DNA of 50,293 nucleotides, taken from contig CAZIWA010000025.1 in the NCBI GenBank assembly GCA_964542875.1, positions 1 to 50,293 of the forward strand. Reading direction: 5' to 3'. Below, in pieces: positions 16,152 through 23,298 of this stretch (within the stretch, counting starts at the first letter, position 1; the number at the start of each line of letters is the position of its first letter). Position numbers and translations under genes: made by a program. Under the pieces are notes generated by a model. The model was not told the DNA's origin. It saw nothing but the letters and a program-made list of their open reading frames with translations, and made no database searches. Source of the stretch: CAZGOM01 sp964542875. GTDB taxonomy: Bacteria > Planctomycetota > Phycisphaerae > Phycisphaerales > Phycisphaeraceae.

Positions 16152-16172
16152 CCCTCTCCCAAGGGGAGAGGG
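16152..16172 (+). repeat. CCCTCTCC/GGAGAGGG hairpin repeat, copy 1
   Basis: CCCTCTCC and GGAGAGGG form a tight stem in the spacer between pduL and the first shell gene. Copies occur at 19089-19111 and 20603-20619. No U-tract follows, so it is not a standard terminator; an RNA-processing or stability role is possible. Confidence 0.65.
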
Positions 16173-16257
16173 GGGTCAGAGAAGAAATTTGAGGTCCGGT
16201 GCGTAGGCCGGGCTGAATGGAAGTTTTTTCAGGTGTCCTTTTTTACGGAGAACGGAA

Positions 16258-16560
16258 ATGGCGCAACAGGCAATCGGAATGGTTGAGACCAAAGGGCTGA
16301 TCGCCCTGGTGGAGGCGAGCGACGCGATGCTCAAGTCCGCGAACGTGACGATGCTGGGCTGGGACAAGATCGGCTCTGGCATGGTGACGACTTTCATCAC
16401 TGGCGACGTGGCTGCGGTGAAGGCCGCGGTTGAAGCCGGTGCGGCGGCCGCCGGCAAGGTGGGCCAGGTGCTGGGCGTGCACGTGATTGCACGGCCTCAC
16501 GATGAATCGCTGGCGATCCTGCCCAAGAAGAAGTCGGGCAAGGGCGGCACCCCCGGCTGA
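16258..16560 (+). CDS. BMC-H shell protein 1
   Basis: The 100-aa product has a single Pfam-BMC fold (AIGMVETKGLIALVEASDAMLKSANV ... ITGDVAAVKAAVEAGAAAAGKVGQVLGVHVIARPH), which forms hexamers tiling the facets of the shell. The pore-lining loop is KIGSGM. It is longer than the other two BMC-H proteins because of a Lys/Gly-rich tail (PKKKSGKGG) after the last helix. GGAG lies seven bases before the ATG. It follows pduL after a 200-bp repeat-bearing spacer. Confidence 0.95.
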   Translation: MAQQAIGMVETKGLIALVEASDAMLKSANVTMLGWDKIGSGMVTTFITGDVAAVKAAVEAGAAAAGKVGQVLGVHVIARPHDESLAILPKKKSGKGGTPG

Positions 16561-16642
16561 ATGTCTCCGGGTGAAGAACCCGTGAAAACCCCTTCAAAAA
16601 AGCGTAAAGCTAAATAAGCAACAAGAAAGACTGGAGATCAAG

Positions 16643-16903
16643 ATGAGCGCGATTGGCATGATTGAAACCCGTGGCCAGACCGGCCTGGTGGAAGCAACGG
16701 ACGCGATGCTCAAGGCAGCGGACGTGACCCTGGTGAAGAGCGTGGCCATCGGTGGCGCGTACATCACCGTGTTCGTCAAGGGTGATGTGGGCAGCGTGAA
16801 GGCTGCTGTGGAAGCCGGCGCGGAAGCGGCCAGCAAGGTGGGTGAGCTTATCGCTGCGCACGTGATCGCACGTCCGCACGAATCCCTGCTGGAAAACTTC
16901 TGA
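16643..16903 (+). CDS. BMC-H shell protein 2
   Basis: The 86-aa product is a single-domain BMC hexamer protein (AIGMIETRGQTGLVEATDAMLKAADV ... VKGDVGSVKAAVEAGAEAASKVGELIAAHVIARPH). Its pore loop, AIGGAY, differs from the KxGSG of the other two, so its pore should have different size and chemistry. GGAG precedes the ATG. It lies 82 bp after BMC-H 1. Confidence 0.95.
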   Translation: MSAIGMIETRGQTGLVEATDAMLKAADVTLVKSVAIGGAYITVFVKGDVGSVKAAVEAGAEAASKVGELIAAHVIARPHESLLENF

Positions 16904-16908
16904 AGACG

Positions 16909-16942
16909 GGTCTGAGGTCCAGGGTCTGGGGTCTGGCCAGAG
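16909..16942 (+). repeat. GGGTCT-type dispersed repeat, copy 2
   Basis: CGGGTCTGAGGTCCAGGGTCT followed by GGGGTCTGGCCAGA lies directly after the BMC-H 2 stop codon. It belongs to the family described at 16058. Confidence 0.75.
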
Positions 16943-17014
16943 AAGGCCGGGCGCCGGGTTTTAGGCTTCGGCCGTAACAGATCGTCGTTTGGCAGAGCCT
17001 TAGAGGAACGTTAA

Positions 17015-18223
17015 ATGCTCGTATTGGTATCCAACCTGGGTTCGACCAGCTACAAGTACAAGCTGTACGACATGCCGTCGGAGCGGGTGCTTGGTGAAGG
17101 CGCGGCGGACCGGATCGGCCTGGGCAAAAGCGCATGGTCGCTTCAAGTGACTGTCGACGCGGGAAGCCCCAAAAAGGCTGAGGGCGTGACGGATCTTGCC
17201 GATCACGGCGCGGCGATTGACCTGCACCTGGCTGAACTGACACGTCTGGGCGCGATCCCGGGTGTGAAGGCCATCGAGGCGGTGGGGTACAAAGCGGTGC
17301 ATGGCGGTCCGATCTCCGGCGCTGTGGTGGTGGACGAGCATGTGCTGGGGGTGATGGAGCAGTTTTCGGACGTGGCTCCGCAGCACAATCCGCCTTACAT
17401 TTCGGCGATGCGGGCGATCCAGACGCGTCTGCCGGGTGTGCCGCAGGTGGCGGCGTTTGAAACGGCGTACCACCAGACCATTCCGCTTGCGCGGGCGGTG
17501 TACGGCATTCCGCACGAGTGGGTGACCAAACTGGGCATCCGCAGGTACGGTTTTCATGGCGCATCGCACCGGTACATCGCAACGCGGATGGCGCAGATCG
17601 CCCCGGACTGCCGGAAGATCATCTCCAGCCACCTTGGCGGGAGCTGCTCGATCACGGCGATCCAGGACGGCAAGAGCGTGGCCAACAGCTTTGGCATGAC
17701 GGCGCAGTCGGGCGTGTTCCACGCATCGCGCGTGGGGGACTTCGACGCCTTCGCACTCTTGAAGCTCATGGCCCCCGGCACCGGGCTTGAGCTCAAGGAC
17801 ATTTGGCACAAGCTTGGCAAGGAAGCCGGGCTCAAAGGCTTGTCTGGCGTGAGCTCAGACATGCGCGAAGTGGAAGACGCCGCGGCCAAGGGCAATGCCC
17901 AGGCTCAGCTTGCGCTGGATGCGTTTGTGGAAAGCTGCCGGCACTACGTGGGCGCGTACCTGGCCGTGCTCAACGGCGCGGATGCGCTGGTGTTCACGGG
18001 CGGGGTGGGCCAGTACGGCAAGCCGATCCGGACGGCGATCTGCAAGGACCTGGAGTATGCGGGCATCAAGATCGACCCGGAGAAGAACCTGAATGCCAAG
18101 GGCAGCCAGGAAACCCGGATCGATGCGGCGGGCAGCAAAGTGCAAGTGTGGGTGCTTCCCACGAATGAAGAATTAATCGTTGCGCGCCAGACCATGGACG
18201 CGCTTGGCAAACACAACAAGTAA
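17015..18223 (+). CDS. ackA: Acetate kinase-family enzyme of the microcompartment locus
   Basis: The 402-aa protein belongs to the acetate/propionate kinase family, which makes ATP from acyl phosphates. The N-terminal NLGSTSYKYKLYDM, the central RRYGFHGASHRYIA, HLGGSCSITAIQDGKS and the late FTGGVGQYGKPIR match AckA motifs. The canonical HRVVHGG is YKAVHGG here, so the substrate-binding Arg is replaced by Lys, and the ETAYHQTIP and ASRVGDFDA segments are divergent. In this pathway the substrate would be lactyl or propionyl phosphate instead of acetyl phosphate. No encapsulation helix is apparent, which would fit ATP production outside the shell. GAGG lies upstream of the ATG. Confidence 0.9.
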   Translation: MLVLVSNLGSTSYKYKLYDMPSERVLGEGAADRIGLGKSAWSLQVTVDAGSPKKAEGVTDLADHGAAIDLHLAELTRLGAIPGVKAIEAVGYKAVHGGPISGAVVVDEHVLGVMEQFSDVAPQHNPPYISAMRAIQTRLPGVPQVAAFETAYHQTIPLARAVYGIPHEWVTKLGIRRYGFHGASHRYIATRMAQIAPDCRKIISSHLGGSCSITAIQDGKSVANSFGMTAQSGVFHASRVGDFDAFALLKLMAPGTGLELKDIWHKLGKEAGLKGLSGVSSDMREVEDAAAKGNAQAQLALDAFVESCRHYVGAYLAVLNGADALVFTGGVGQYGKPIRTAICKDLEYAGIKIDPEKNLNAKGSQETRIDAAGSKVQVWVLPTNEELIVARQTMDALGKHNK

Positions 18224-18270
18224 ACCTCTTTTTAAACCTTTTTCAAAGACTAGAAACCAAGGAGACTGTA

Positions 18271-18534
18271 ATGGCTCAGCAAGCACTCGGACTGATTGAA
18301 ACCAAGGGTCTTATCGGCGCGGTGGAAGCTCTCGACGCAGCCCTGAAGGCCGCGAACGTGAAGTACGTCAGCCATGCCAAGGTAGGCTCGGGCCTGGTGG
18401 CCGTGACCCTCGAAGGCGACGTCGCCGCGGTGAAGGCCGCTGTGGACGCAGGCGCTGAAGCTGCCCGGAAGGTCGGCGAAGTGGTGAGCGTGCACGTGAT
18501 CGCCCGCCCGCACGAAGACGTGGCCAAGCTGTGA
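18271..18534 (+). CDS. BMC-H shell protein 3
   Basis: This is an 87-aa single BMC domain (ALGLIETKGLIGAVEALDAALKAANV ... LEGDVAAVKAAVDAGAEAARKVGEVVSVHVIARPHEDVAKL). The pore loop KVGSGL is the commonest type in PduA/EutM-like hexamers. AAGGAG precedes the start. It lies 47 bp downstream of ackA and shares its first 15 residues almost exactly with BMC-H 1, suggesting a duplication. Confidence 0.95.
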   Translation: MAQQALGLIETKGLIGAVEALDAALKAANVKYVSHAKVGSGLVAVTLEGDVAAVKAAVDAGAEAARKVGEVVSVHVIARPHEDVAKL

Positions 18535-18552
18535 TTTGAAGAGGGGGCCGGG

Positions 18553-18635
18553 GCCCAGGGTCTGGGGTCTGGTCGGAAGGAGAAGCCAGTGATGGCTTTC
18601 TTCAACTGGCTAGACCCGAGACCCCTGGCCCTGGA
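18553..18635 (+). repeat. GGGTCT-type repeat arranged as a long imperfect hairpin
   Basis: CCAGGGTCTGGGGTCTGG (18555-18572) is nearly complementary to the segment 18610-18634, which reads CTAGACCCGAGACCCCTGG and onward. An inner stem AGAAGCCA/TGGCTTTCT (18581-18601) makes a two-part stem-loop between BMC-H 3 and the first BMC-P gene. No U-tract follows. Confidence 0.65.
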
Positions 18636-18701
18636 ACCCTGCGCACCCCCGTTATCCCTGGCTCTTTTTCGCAAAGGGCCGGGGCGTCGGAAGGACCCTC
18701 A

Positions 18702-19025
18702 ATGTTCCTTGCACGCGTGAAAGGTCATGTCGTATCCACGGCCAAAGACCCGTCGATCAAGGGCCGAAAGCTCTTGATTGTGGAGCCTTTGAAGGTGGAC
18801 TACGACGACACGACGACCGCGGCCGGCCAGTCAGGCGGCAAGCTTGGCCCGACCAATCGGGCCATCATCGCCTTCGACAGCATCGGCGCGGGCGAAGGCC
18901 AGCTTGTGCTCATCGTCCAAGGCTCCAGCGCGCGCATGGCCGAGGGGATGAACAAGGTGCCGGTGGACGCACTGGTCATCGGGCTTGTCGATGAAGCCTA
19001 TGTGATGGGCAAAAAGGTCGAGTAA
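18702..19025 (+). CDS. BMC-P (EutN/CcmL) pentameric vertex protein 1
   Basis: The 107-aa product has the EutN/CcmL fold: MFLARVKGHVVSTAKDPSIKGRKLLIVEPL, then AFDSIGAGEGQLVLIVQGSSAR and VDALVIGLVDE. These pentamers cap the icosahedral vertices of the shell. The loop after KVDYDDTT is longer and richer in Thr/Gly than in the other two BMC-P proteins. GGAAGGA precedes the ATG. Confidence 0.95.
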   Translation: MFLARVKGHVVSTAKDPSIKGRKLLIVEPLKVDYDDTTTAAGQSGGKLGPTNRAIIAFDSIGAGEGQLVLIVQGSSARMAEGMNKVPVDALVIGLVDEAYVMGKKVE

Positions 19026-19088
19026 TCGGCGAAGCGTTCCCAGCGGTGTGATTGAAAAGGCGGCGGCCGGAATCCCGGTTGTCATCCA

Positions 19089-19111
19089 CCCCTCTCCCGA
19101 CCGGAGAGGGG
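19089..19111 (+). repeat. CCCTCTCC/GGAGAGGG hairpin repeat, copy 2
   Basis: CCCCTCTCC-CGACC-GGAGAGGGG is a perfect 9-bp stem between BMC-P 1 and the aldehyde dehydrogenase gene. Confidence 0.65.
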
Positions 19112-19142
19112 CAAGAGGCAGCGAATCAGCAAAGAAGAAAAC

Positions 19143-20558
19143 ATGGACCAGAACCAATTGATCGCCAGCGTTGTTCAGGAAGTGCTCAAGCAGATCGGGC
19201 CGGGCAAGAGCGTCGTCTCTTCCGGTTCGGGTTCCGCAGGGAGCCGGCCTGGGATTTTTTCCAGCGTGAACCCTGCCGTGGAAACCGCGACGCGTGCGCA
19301 GGACCAGCTTGCTTCGGCAGGCCTTAAGGTTCGCGACGGGATCGTGAAGCTGATCAAGAGCATCGCCAAGAAGAATGCCGAGGCGTGGGGCAAGGTCGAG
19401 TTTGATGAAACCAAGATCGGCCGGCTGGACCACAAGATCGCCAAGCTGCAACTGCTGGACGGCGTGCCTGGGGTGGAATTCCTGAAGACCGCGGCTCACT
19501 CGGGCGACAACGGCATTGCGCTGGATGAGGCTGCGCCGTGGGGCGTGATCGGCGTGATTACGCCGGTGACGCACTCGATCCCCACGCTGACTGCGAACGC
19601 GATCAGCATGATCGCCTCGGGCAATGCGATGGTGGTGAATGCGCATCCTTCTGGCGCCAAGTGCGCTGCGATGGCGGCTGCGGTTTACAACCAGGCGATC
19701 AAGGAACAGTTCAACATCGAGCCGCTGATTTGCCTGGTGGACCCGCCGACGCTGGAATCGGCCGATGCGATTTTCCAGCACAAGGGCGTGCCGCTGCTGG
19801 TGGTGACGGGCGGCCCCGCGGTGGCCCGTGCGGCGCTGAAACAGCAGAAGCGCGCGATTGTGGCCGGCCCGGGCAATCCGCCTGTGGTGATTGATGAGAC
19901 GGCGGACTTTGACAACGCGGCGAAGTCGATCATCGCGGGTGCGTCTTTCGACAACAACTTGCTTTGCATCGGTGAAAAGGAAGTGTTCGTCGTCGCTTCC
20001 GTGTTCGAGAAGGCGATGGCGGCGATGAAGCGCGCCGGGGCCTATCAACTGACCACGGACCAGATGAAGAAGCTTTCGGACATCGTCTTCAAGTTCGACA
20101 AGGACCACTTCGCACTGCAGAAGGAATTCGTGGGCAAGGACCCGTGGGCCCTGGCCAAGCTGATCGGCGTGGATGTGCCCAAGAACGTCGACCTGCTGTA
20201 CGGCGAGACGGATGAATCCAGCCCGTTTGTGTCCGAAGAGCAAATGATGCCGGTGGTGCCGTTTGTCCGTGCGCGCGATTTTAATCATGCGCTGGACCTG
20301 GCCATCAAGCATGAACACGGCTTTGGCCACACGGCGATCATCCACTCCAACAATCTGGCGAACATTACGCGGTTCGGCCAGGCAATGAACACGACGCTGC
20401 TGGCTGTGAACGGGCCGTGCACGGCATGCCTGGGCTCCGGCGGCGAAGGGTACCCGAGCTTCTCAATCGCGACGCCAACGGGCGAAGGCGTGACGACGCC
20501 GCTGACTTTCACGCGGTTCCGGCGGGTGAGCGTGAGCGGGTCGATGCGGATCGTCTGA
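19143..20558 (+). CDS. CoA-acylating aldehyde dehydrogenase (PduP-like)
   Basis: The enzyme oxidises an aldehyde, here presumably L-lactaldehyde, to acyl-CoA with NAD+. The 471-aa product starts with an amphipathic helix MDQNQLIASVVQEVLKQIG and a Ser/Gly linker (about 1-45), the classical N-terminal encapsulation peptide of PduP. The catalytic Cys is at 275 in DNNLLCIGEKEVFV. Other family segments are WGVIGVITPVTHSIPT, GNAMVVNAHPSGAKC and VTGGPAVARAAL. It lies between two BMC-P genes. The ribosome-binding site is weak (AAGAAG). Confidence 0.94.
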   Translation: MDQNQLIASVVQEVLKQIGPGKSVVSSGSGSAGSRPGIFSSVNPAVETATRAQDQLASAGLKVRDGIVKLIKSIAKKNAEAWGKVEFDETKIGRLDHKIAKLQLLDGVPGVEFLKTAAHSGDNGIALDEAAPWGVIGVITPVTHSIPTLTANAISMIASGNAMVVNAHPSGAKCAAMAAAVYNQAIKEQFNIEPLICLVDPPTLESADAIFQHKGVPLLVVTGGPAVARAALKQQKRAIVAGPGNPPVVIDETADFDNAAKSIIAGASFDNNLLCIGEKEVFVVASVFEKAMAAMKRAGAYQLTTDQMKKLSDIVFKFDKDHFALQKEFVGKDPWALAKLIGVDVPKNVDLLYGETDESSPFVSEEQMMPVVPFVRARDFNHALDLAIKHEHGFGHTAIIHSNNLANITRFGQAMNTTLLAVNGPCTACLGSGGEGYPSFSIATPTGEGVTTPLTFTRFRRVSVSGSMRIV

Positions 20559-20602
20559 CGGAAAGGGACAAGGGATAAGTAAGAGAAGAAGTGAAGAGCA
20601 CT

Positions 20603-20619
20603 CTCTCCCTGAGGGAGAG
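20603..20619 (+). repeat. CCCTCTCC/GGAGAGGG hairpin repeat, copy 3
   Basis: CTCTCCC-TGA-GGGAGAG lies in the spacer between the aldehyde dehydrogenase and BMC-P 2 genes, next to a GGGACAAGGGATAAG segment that resembles the repeat near 46090. Confidence 0.6.
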
Positions 20620-20641
20620 GGATTAAGAATCAAGGATTCCG

Positions 20642-20902
20642 ATGCAGATGGCGGCGGTGATAGGTCGGGCGACGGCGACGGTGAGGCATAAGAGCCTTGC
20701 CGCGGTGAAGCTGTTGATCTGTCAGCCGCTGGGTGTCGATAAGAAGCCCAATGGCGATCCGATCATTGTGGTGGATCGGCTGGGTGCCGGCGCCGGTGAC
20801 ACGGTGCTGATTTCCAGCGATGGCCTTGGGCTCCGGGAGCTGCTGGGGGATAACTCCAGCCCCGCCCGGTGGTGGGTGCAGGGGCTTGTGGACCAGAAGT
20901 GA
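20642..20902 (+). CDS. BMC-P (EutN/CcmL) pentameric vertex protein 2
   Basis: The 86-aa product is the most compact of the three vertex proteins: AAVIGRATATVRHKSLAAVKLLICQPLG, then VDRLGAGAGDTVLISSDG and RWWVQGLVD. Two ATGs lie six bases apart at 20642 and 20648; AAGGA is better spaced for the first. It is followed 41 bp later by the RpiB-like gene. Confidence 0.93.
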   Translation: MQMAAVIGRATATVRHKSLAAVKLLICQPLGVDKKPNGDPIIVVDRLGAGAGDTVLISSDGLGLRELLGDNSSPARWWVQGLVDQK

Positions 20903-20943
20903 TTCGAAACGTGCCGTCAGCGATGACGGCGGGAGACTGACCG

Positions 20944-21858
20944 ATGGACCCGCGCAATGATGAGCTTGTGAAACGGATCGCCCAAGAGGTGATTCGCGTG
21001 CTCAAGGAGCGCGGGGTGGCACCGGCGGGGAATGCCGGCGAATTGCGTGCGCACATCAGCCCCCCAATCGGGCAGTGCACGGGCGATTATTCGAAGTTTC
21101 CGGAGCTTGCCGGCAAGCTTTACGGCAAGGCGCCTGAGGCTGTGGTGAGCGCGTCTGGCGCGGTGACTGCGGATGAGTCGATGATCGCGGCGAGTTCCGT
21201 GGGCGGGACTTACGCCGCGCCTGCGCCGGTGGCGATTCCCAGCGTGGTGCTCAGCGGCATTGTGACCCATGCGATGCTGCAGGCGGCGTTGGCGGGCTCC
21301 AAGGACTCGATTATTTCCCTTGCGCATGACACACGGCTGACGCCCATGGCCAATGACCTGGTTCGCCAGGTTGCCGGGCGTGTGGTGAGGCTTGCGCAGG
21401 GCGCGGCACCGGCGGCCCAGACCAAGGCGCAGGACCTGCCCTGGGTGTGGTGGATCCAAGGTGCGTGCCCGGTGGTGCGCGATGTGGTGAGCCAGCGCTC
21501 GGGCCGGCTTCGCGCGGTGGCGGCGGGCCAGGTGGAAGGCCAGCTCGGCAAAGCGGTGCGCGAGATCGCCAGCGCCATCCGGACACGTCAGGCGGCGGGG
21601 GGGCTGATGTTTGTCCCCAGCGGCGCGCGGGCTGTGTGCTTCGCCAACCGGTGCGCGGCGATCCGGGCCATTTTGGGCACGTGCGGCGAATCGGTGGAGC
21701 AGGGAATCAAAGAACTCGGCGCGAATGTGCTGATCGTGGAGTATCCCCATCACGGTTACCGGTCGGTGACGGCGATGGTGGACAGGATCATGCAGGGCGC
21801 GCCGCAAAGCCTGCCCGCGGTGGAACGTGAACTATCAGACTTAAGCAAATGCAGCTAG
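20944..21858 (+). CDS. RpiB/LacA-like microcompartment protein lacking catalytic residues
   Basis: I do not know a defined function for this 304-aa protein. Residues 5-24 (NDELVKRIAQEVIRVLKERG) are an amphipathic helix followed by a linker, like an encapsulation peptide. The C-terminal third aligns by eye, without gaps over 17 residues, with the active-site loop of ribose-5-phosphate isomerase B: GLMFVPSGARAVCFANR against GIVICGTGIGxxxAANK. IRAILGTC and GANVLIVEYPHHG follow in the expected order. The catalytic Cys becomes Val224, the Thr becomes Ser226, and the catalytic His is missing, so it is probably not an isomerase. It may be a structural, scaffold or ligand-binding cargo protein. GGGAG precedes the ATG. 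Confidence 0.65.
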   Translation: MDPRNDELVKRIAQEVIRVLKERGVAPAGNAGELRAHISPPIGQCTGDYSKFPELAGKLYGKAPEAVVSASGAVTADESMIAASSVGGTYAAPAPVAIPSVVLSGIVTHAMLQAALAGSKDSIISLAHDTRLTPMANDLVRQVAGRVVRLAQGAAPAAQTKAQDLPWVWWIQGACPVVRDVVSQRSGRLRAVAAGQVEGQLGKAVREIASAIRTRQAAGGLMFVPSGARAVCFANRCAAIRAILGTCGESVEQGIKELGANVLIVEYPHHGYRSVTAMVDRIMQGAPQSLPAVERELSDLSKCS

Positions 21859-21927
21859 CCGGCGTGTATGCCGACTGGATGCGTTACGAACGCCAGTGAA
21901 CGTTTGAGAACCAAGAAAGAAGGACCT

Positions 21928-22233
21928 GTGAGGATTGCGCGCGTGATTGGGAATGTGACCCTGAGCAAGAAGGACCCGAGCCTGAAGGCCGGCAGCCTGC
22001 TCCTGGTTGACGTTCTGGATCGCGCGGCGATTGCGCAGTGGCCTTTTAAGAACGGGCACAAGGTCTCCATGCCGGAATGCCTGGTGGTGTTCGACGAACT
22101 GGGGGCGGGCGTGGGGCAGTTGATTGCGGTCAGCGAAGGACGGGAGGCCTGCATGCCTTTCCACCCGACGCCGGTGCCGCTTGATGCGTATTGCAGTGCG
22201 ATTTTGGATTCGGTTCAGATCACGGTGAAGTAA
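21928..22233 (+). CDS. BMC-P (EutN/CcmL) pentameric vertex protein 3
   Basis: The best start is the GTG at 21928, giving 101 aa that begin MRIARVIGNVTLSKKDPSLKAGSLLLVDVL, exactly where other EutN/CcmL proteins start. A longer frame opens at 21868 but its extra 20 residues have no counterpart. CLVVFDELGAGVGQLIAVSEGREA is the conserved second half. The purine-rich AGAAAGAAGGA sits close before the GTG. An insertion around AAIAQWPFKNGHKVSMPE distinguishes it from the other two vertex proteins. Confidence 0.92.
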   Translation: MRIARVIGNVTLSKKDPSLKAGSLLLVDVLDRAAIAQWPFKNGHKVSMPECLVVFDELGAGVGQLIAVSEGREACMPFHPTPVPLDAYCSAILDSVQITVK

Positions 22234-22283
22234 ACCCATCCTGCGGGGCCAAGAATGCCCGCAGGGAAGAAAAGGATTGATCG

Positions 22284-23186
22284 ATGGAAACCAGTGCATG
22301 GAACGTGAAGAAGGAAATGTGCGAAATCGGGCACCGGATCTGGCTCAAAGGGTTCTGCGCCGGTAATGAAGGCAACCACAGCGTGCGGATCGGGCCTGAC
22401 AAGGTTCTGTGCACCCCCACGGGGCTGAGCAAGGGCTTTTTGTCGCCTGATGAAATCTGCATCGTCGATATGGACGGGAAGCAGATCGAAGTGAACTCCC
22501 GCGGGCGCAAGCGCACGAGCGAAGTGCTGGTGCACCTGGCGATTTACAAGAAGCGTGACGATGTGAAGGCGGTGATTCACAGCCATCCGCCTCACGCGAC
22601 GGCGTTTGCGTGCGCGGATGTGCGCATTCCTGAAGGCGTGCATCCTGAGGCGGAAGTTTTCCTCGGGAAGGTGCCGTTTGCCAAGTACGCGCTGCCTTCG
22701 ACGCAGGCGCTGCCGGACTCGATCACGCCGCTGATCAAGGCGGAAACCAACACGGTGGTGATGGGCCAGCACGGGACGGTGAGCTTTGATACGACGCTGC
22801 TGGGCGCGTACTACAAGCTGGAAATTCTTGACGCATACTGCCGGCTGCTGCTGCTGACGGCACAGCTTGGCGGGCCCAAGACGTTTACCCCCCGTGAGAT
22901 GAAAGAACTGCTGGAAGTGAAGGCAAAGTTCGGTCTCAAGGACCCCCGGCTGGCCTGCGCGATCGAAGGGTGCGTGGGCGAAGAGAACGAACAGTTCCTG
23001 GCTGCGATCGATGCAGGCGGGGACGCCCACGACTGCGAATGCCACACGAAGGAAAGCCCCTCGGTGGGCGCGATCAAAGACGCGACCGCGGCTGCGGCCA
23101 AGGGCGTCAAAGGCGCGCTTTCGGATGCGGAGTTTGAGCAGCTTGTGCAGACGATCACGCGGCAGATCGTTGCGCAGGTGAAGTGA
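22284..23186 (+). CDS. Class II aldolase (L-fuculose/L-rhamnulose-1-phosphate type) with C-terminal encapsulation helix
   Basis: The enzyme should split L-fuculose-1-P (or the rhamnulose analogue) into DHAP and L-lactaldehyde. The zinc ligands have nearly the spacing of E. coli FucA: Glu80, His99, His101 and His163 against Glu73, His92, His94 and His155. GNHSVRIG and CTPTGLSKG are the phosphate-binding region. At 300 aa it is about 85 residues longer than FucA. The extension has a DCECHTKE cluster near residue 250, then a linker and an amphipathic C-terminal helix (about 280-299, DAEFEQLVQTITRQIVAQV), a likely encapsulation peptide. AAGGA precedes the ATG. Confidence 0.92.
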   Translation: METSAWNVKKEMCEIGHRIWLKGFCAGNEGNHSVRIGPDKVLCTPTGLSKGFLSPDEICIVDMDGKQIEVNSRGRKRTSEVLVHLAIYKKRDDVKAVIHSHPPHATAFACADVRIPEGVHPEAEVFLGKVPFAKYALPSTQALPDSITPLIKAETNTVVMGQHGTVSFDTTLLGAYYKLEILDAYCRLLLLTAQLGGPKTFTPREMKELLEVKAKFGLKDPRLACAIEGCVGEENEQFLAAIDAGGDAHDCECHTKESPSVGAIKDATAAAAKGVKGALSDAEFEQLVQTITRQIVAQVK

Positions 23187-23197
23187 GTGATTGGGGA

Positions 23198-23236
23198 AGG
23201 GTCTGGGGTCTAGGGTCTGGGGTCTGGTCAGAGGGA
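23198..23236 (+). repeat. GGGTCT-type dispersed repeat, copy 4
   Basis: This is the most regular copy: AGGGTCTGGGGTCT, AGGGTCTGGGGTCT and GGTCAGA in succession, with two full units. It sits between the aldolase and dehydrogenase genes. Confidence 0.8.
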
Positions 23237-23298
23237 GAGGGGCTTGCGGCCTTTTTCGGGTGTCGGGTTGAAGAAGTTAAAGATAGGGAGTTTTCAGG

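Noticed and set aside
18831..20345. 504-codon minus-strand frame opposite the aldehyde dehydrogenase
   Set aside because: It is rich in His and Arg, has no domain, and overlays a well-recognised aldehyde dehydrogenase; it is an antisense shadow of GC-rich coding sequence.
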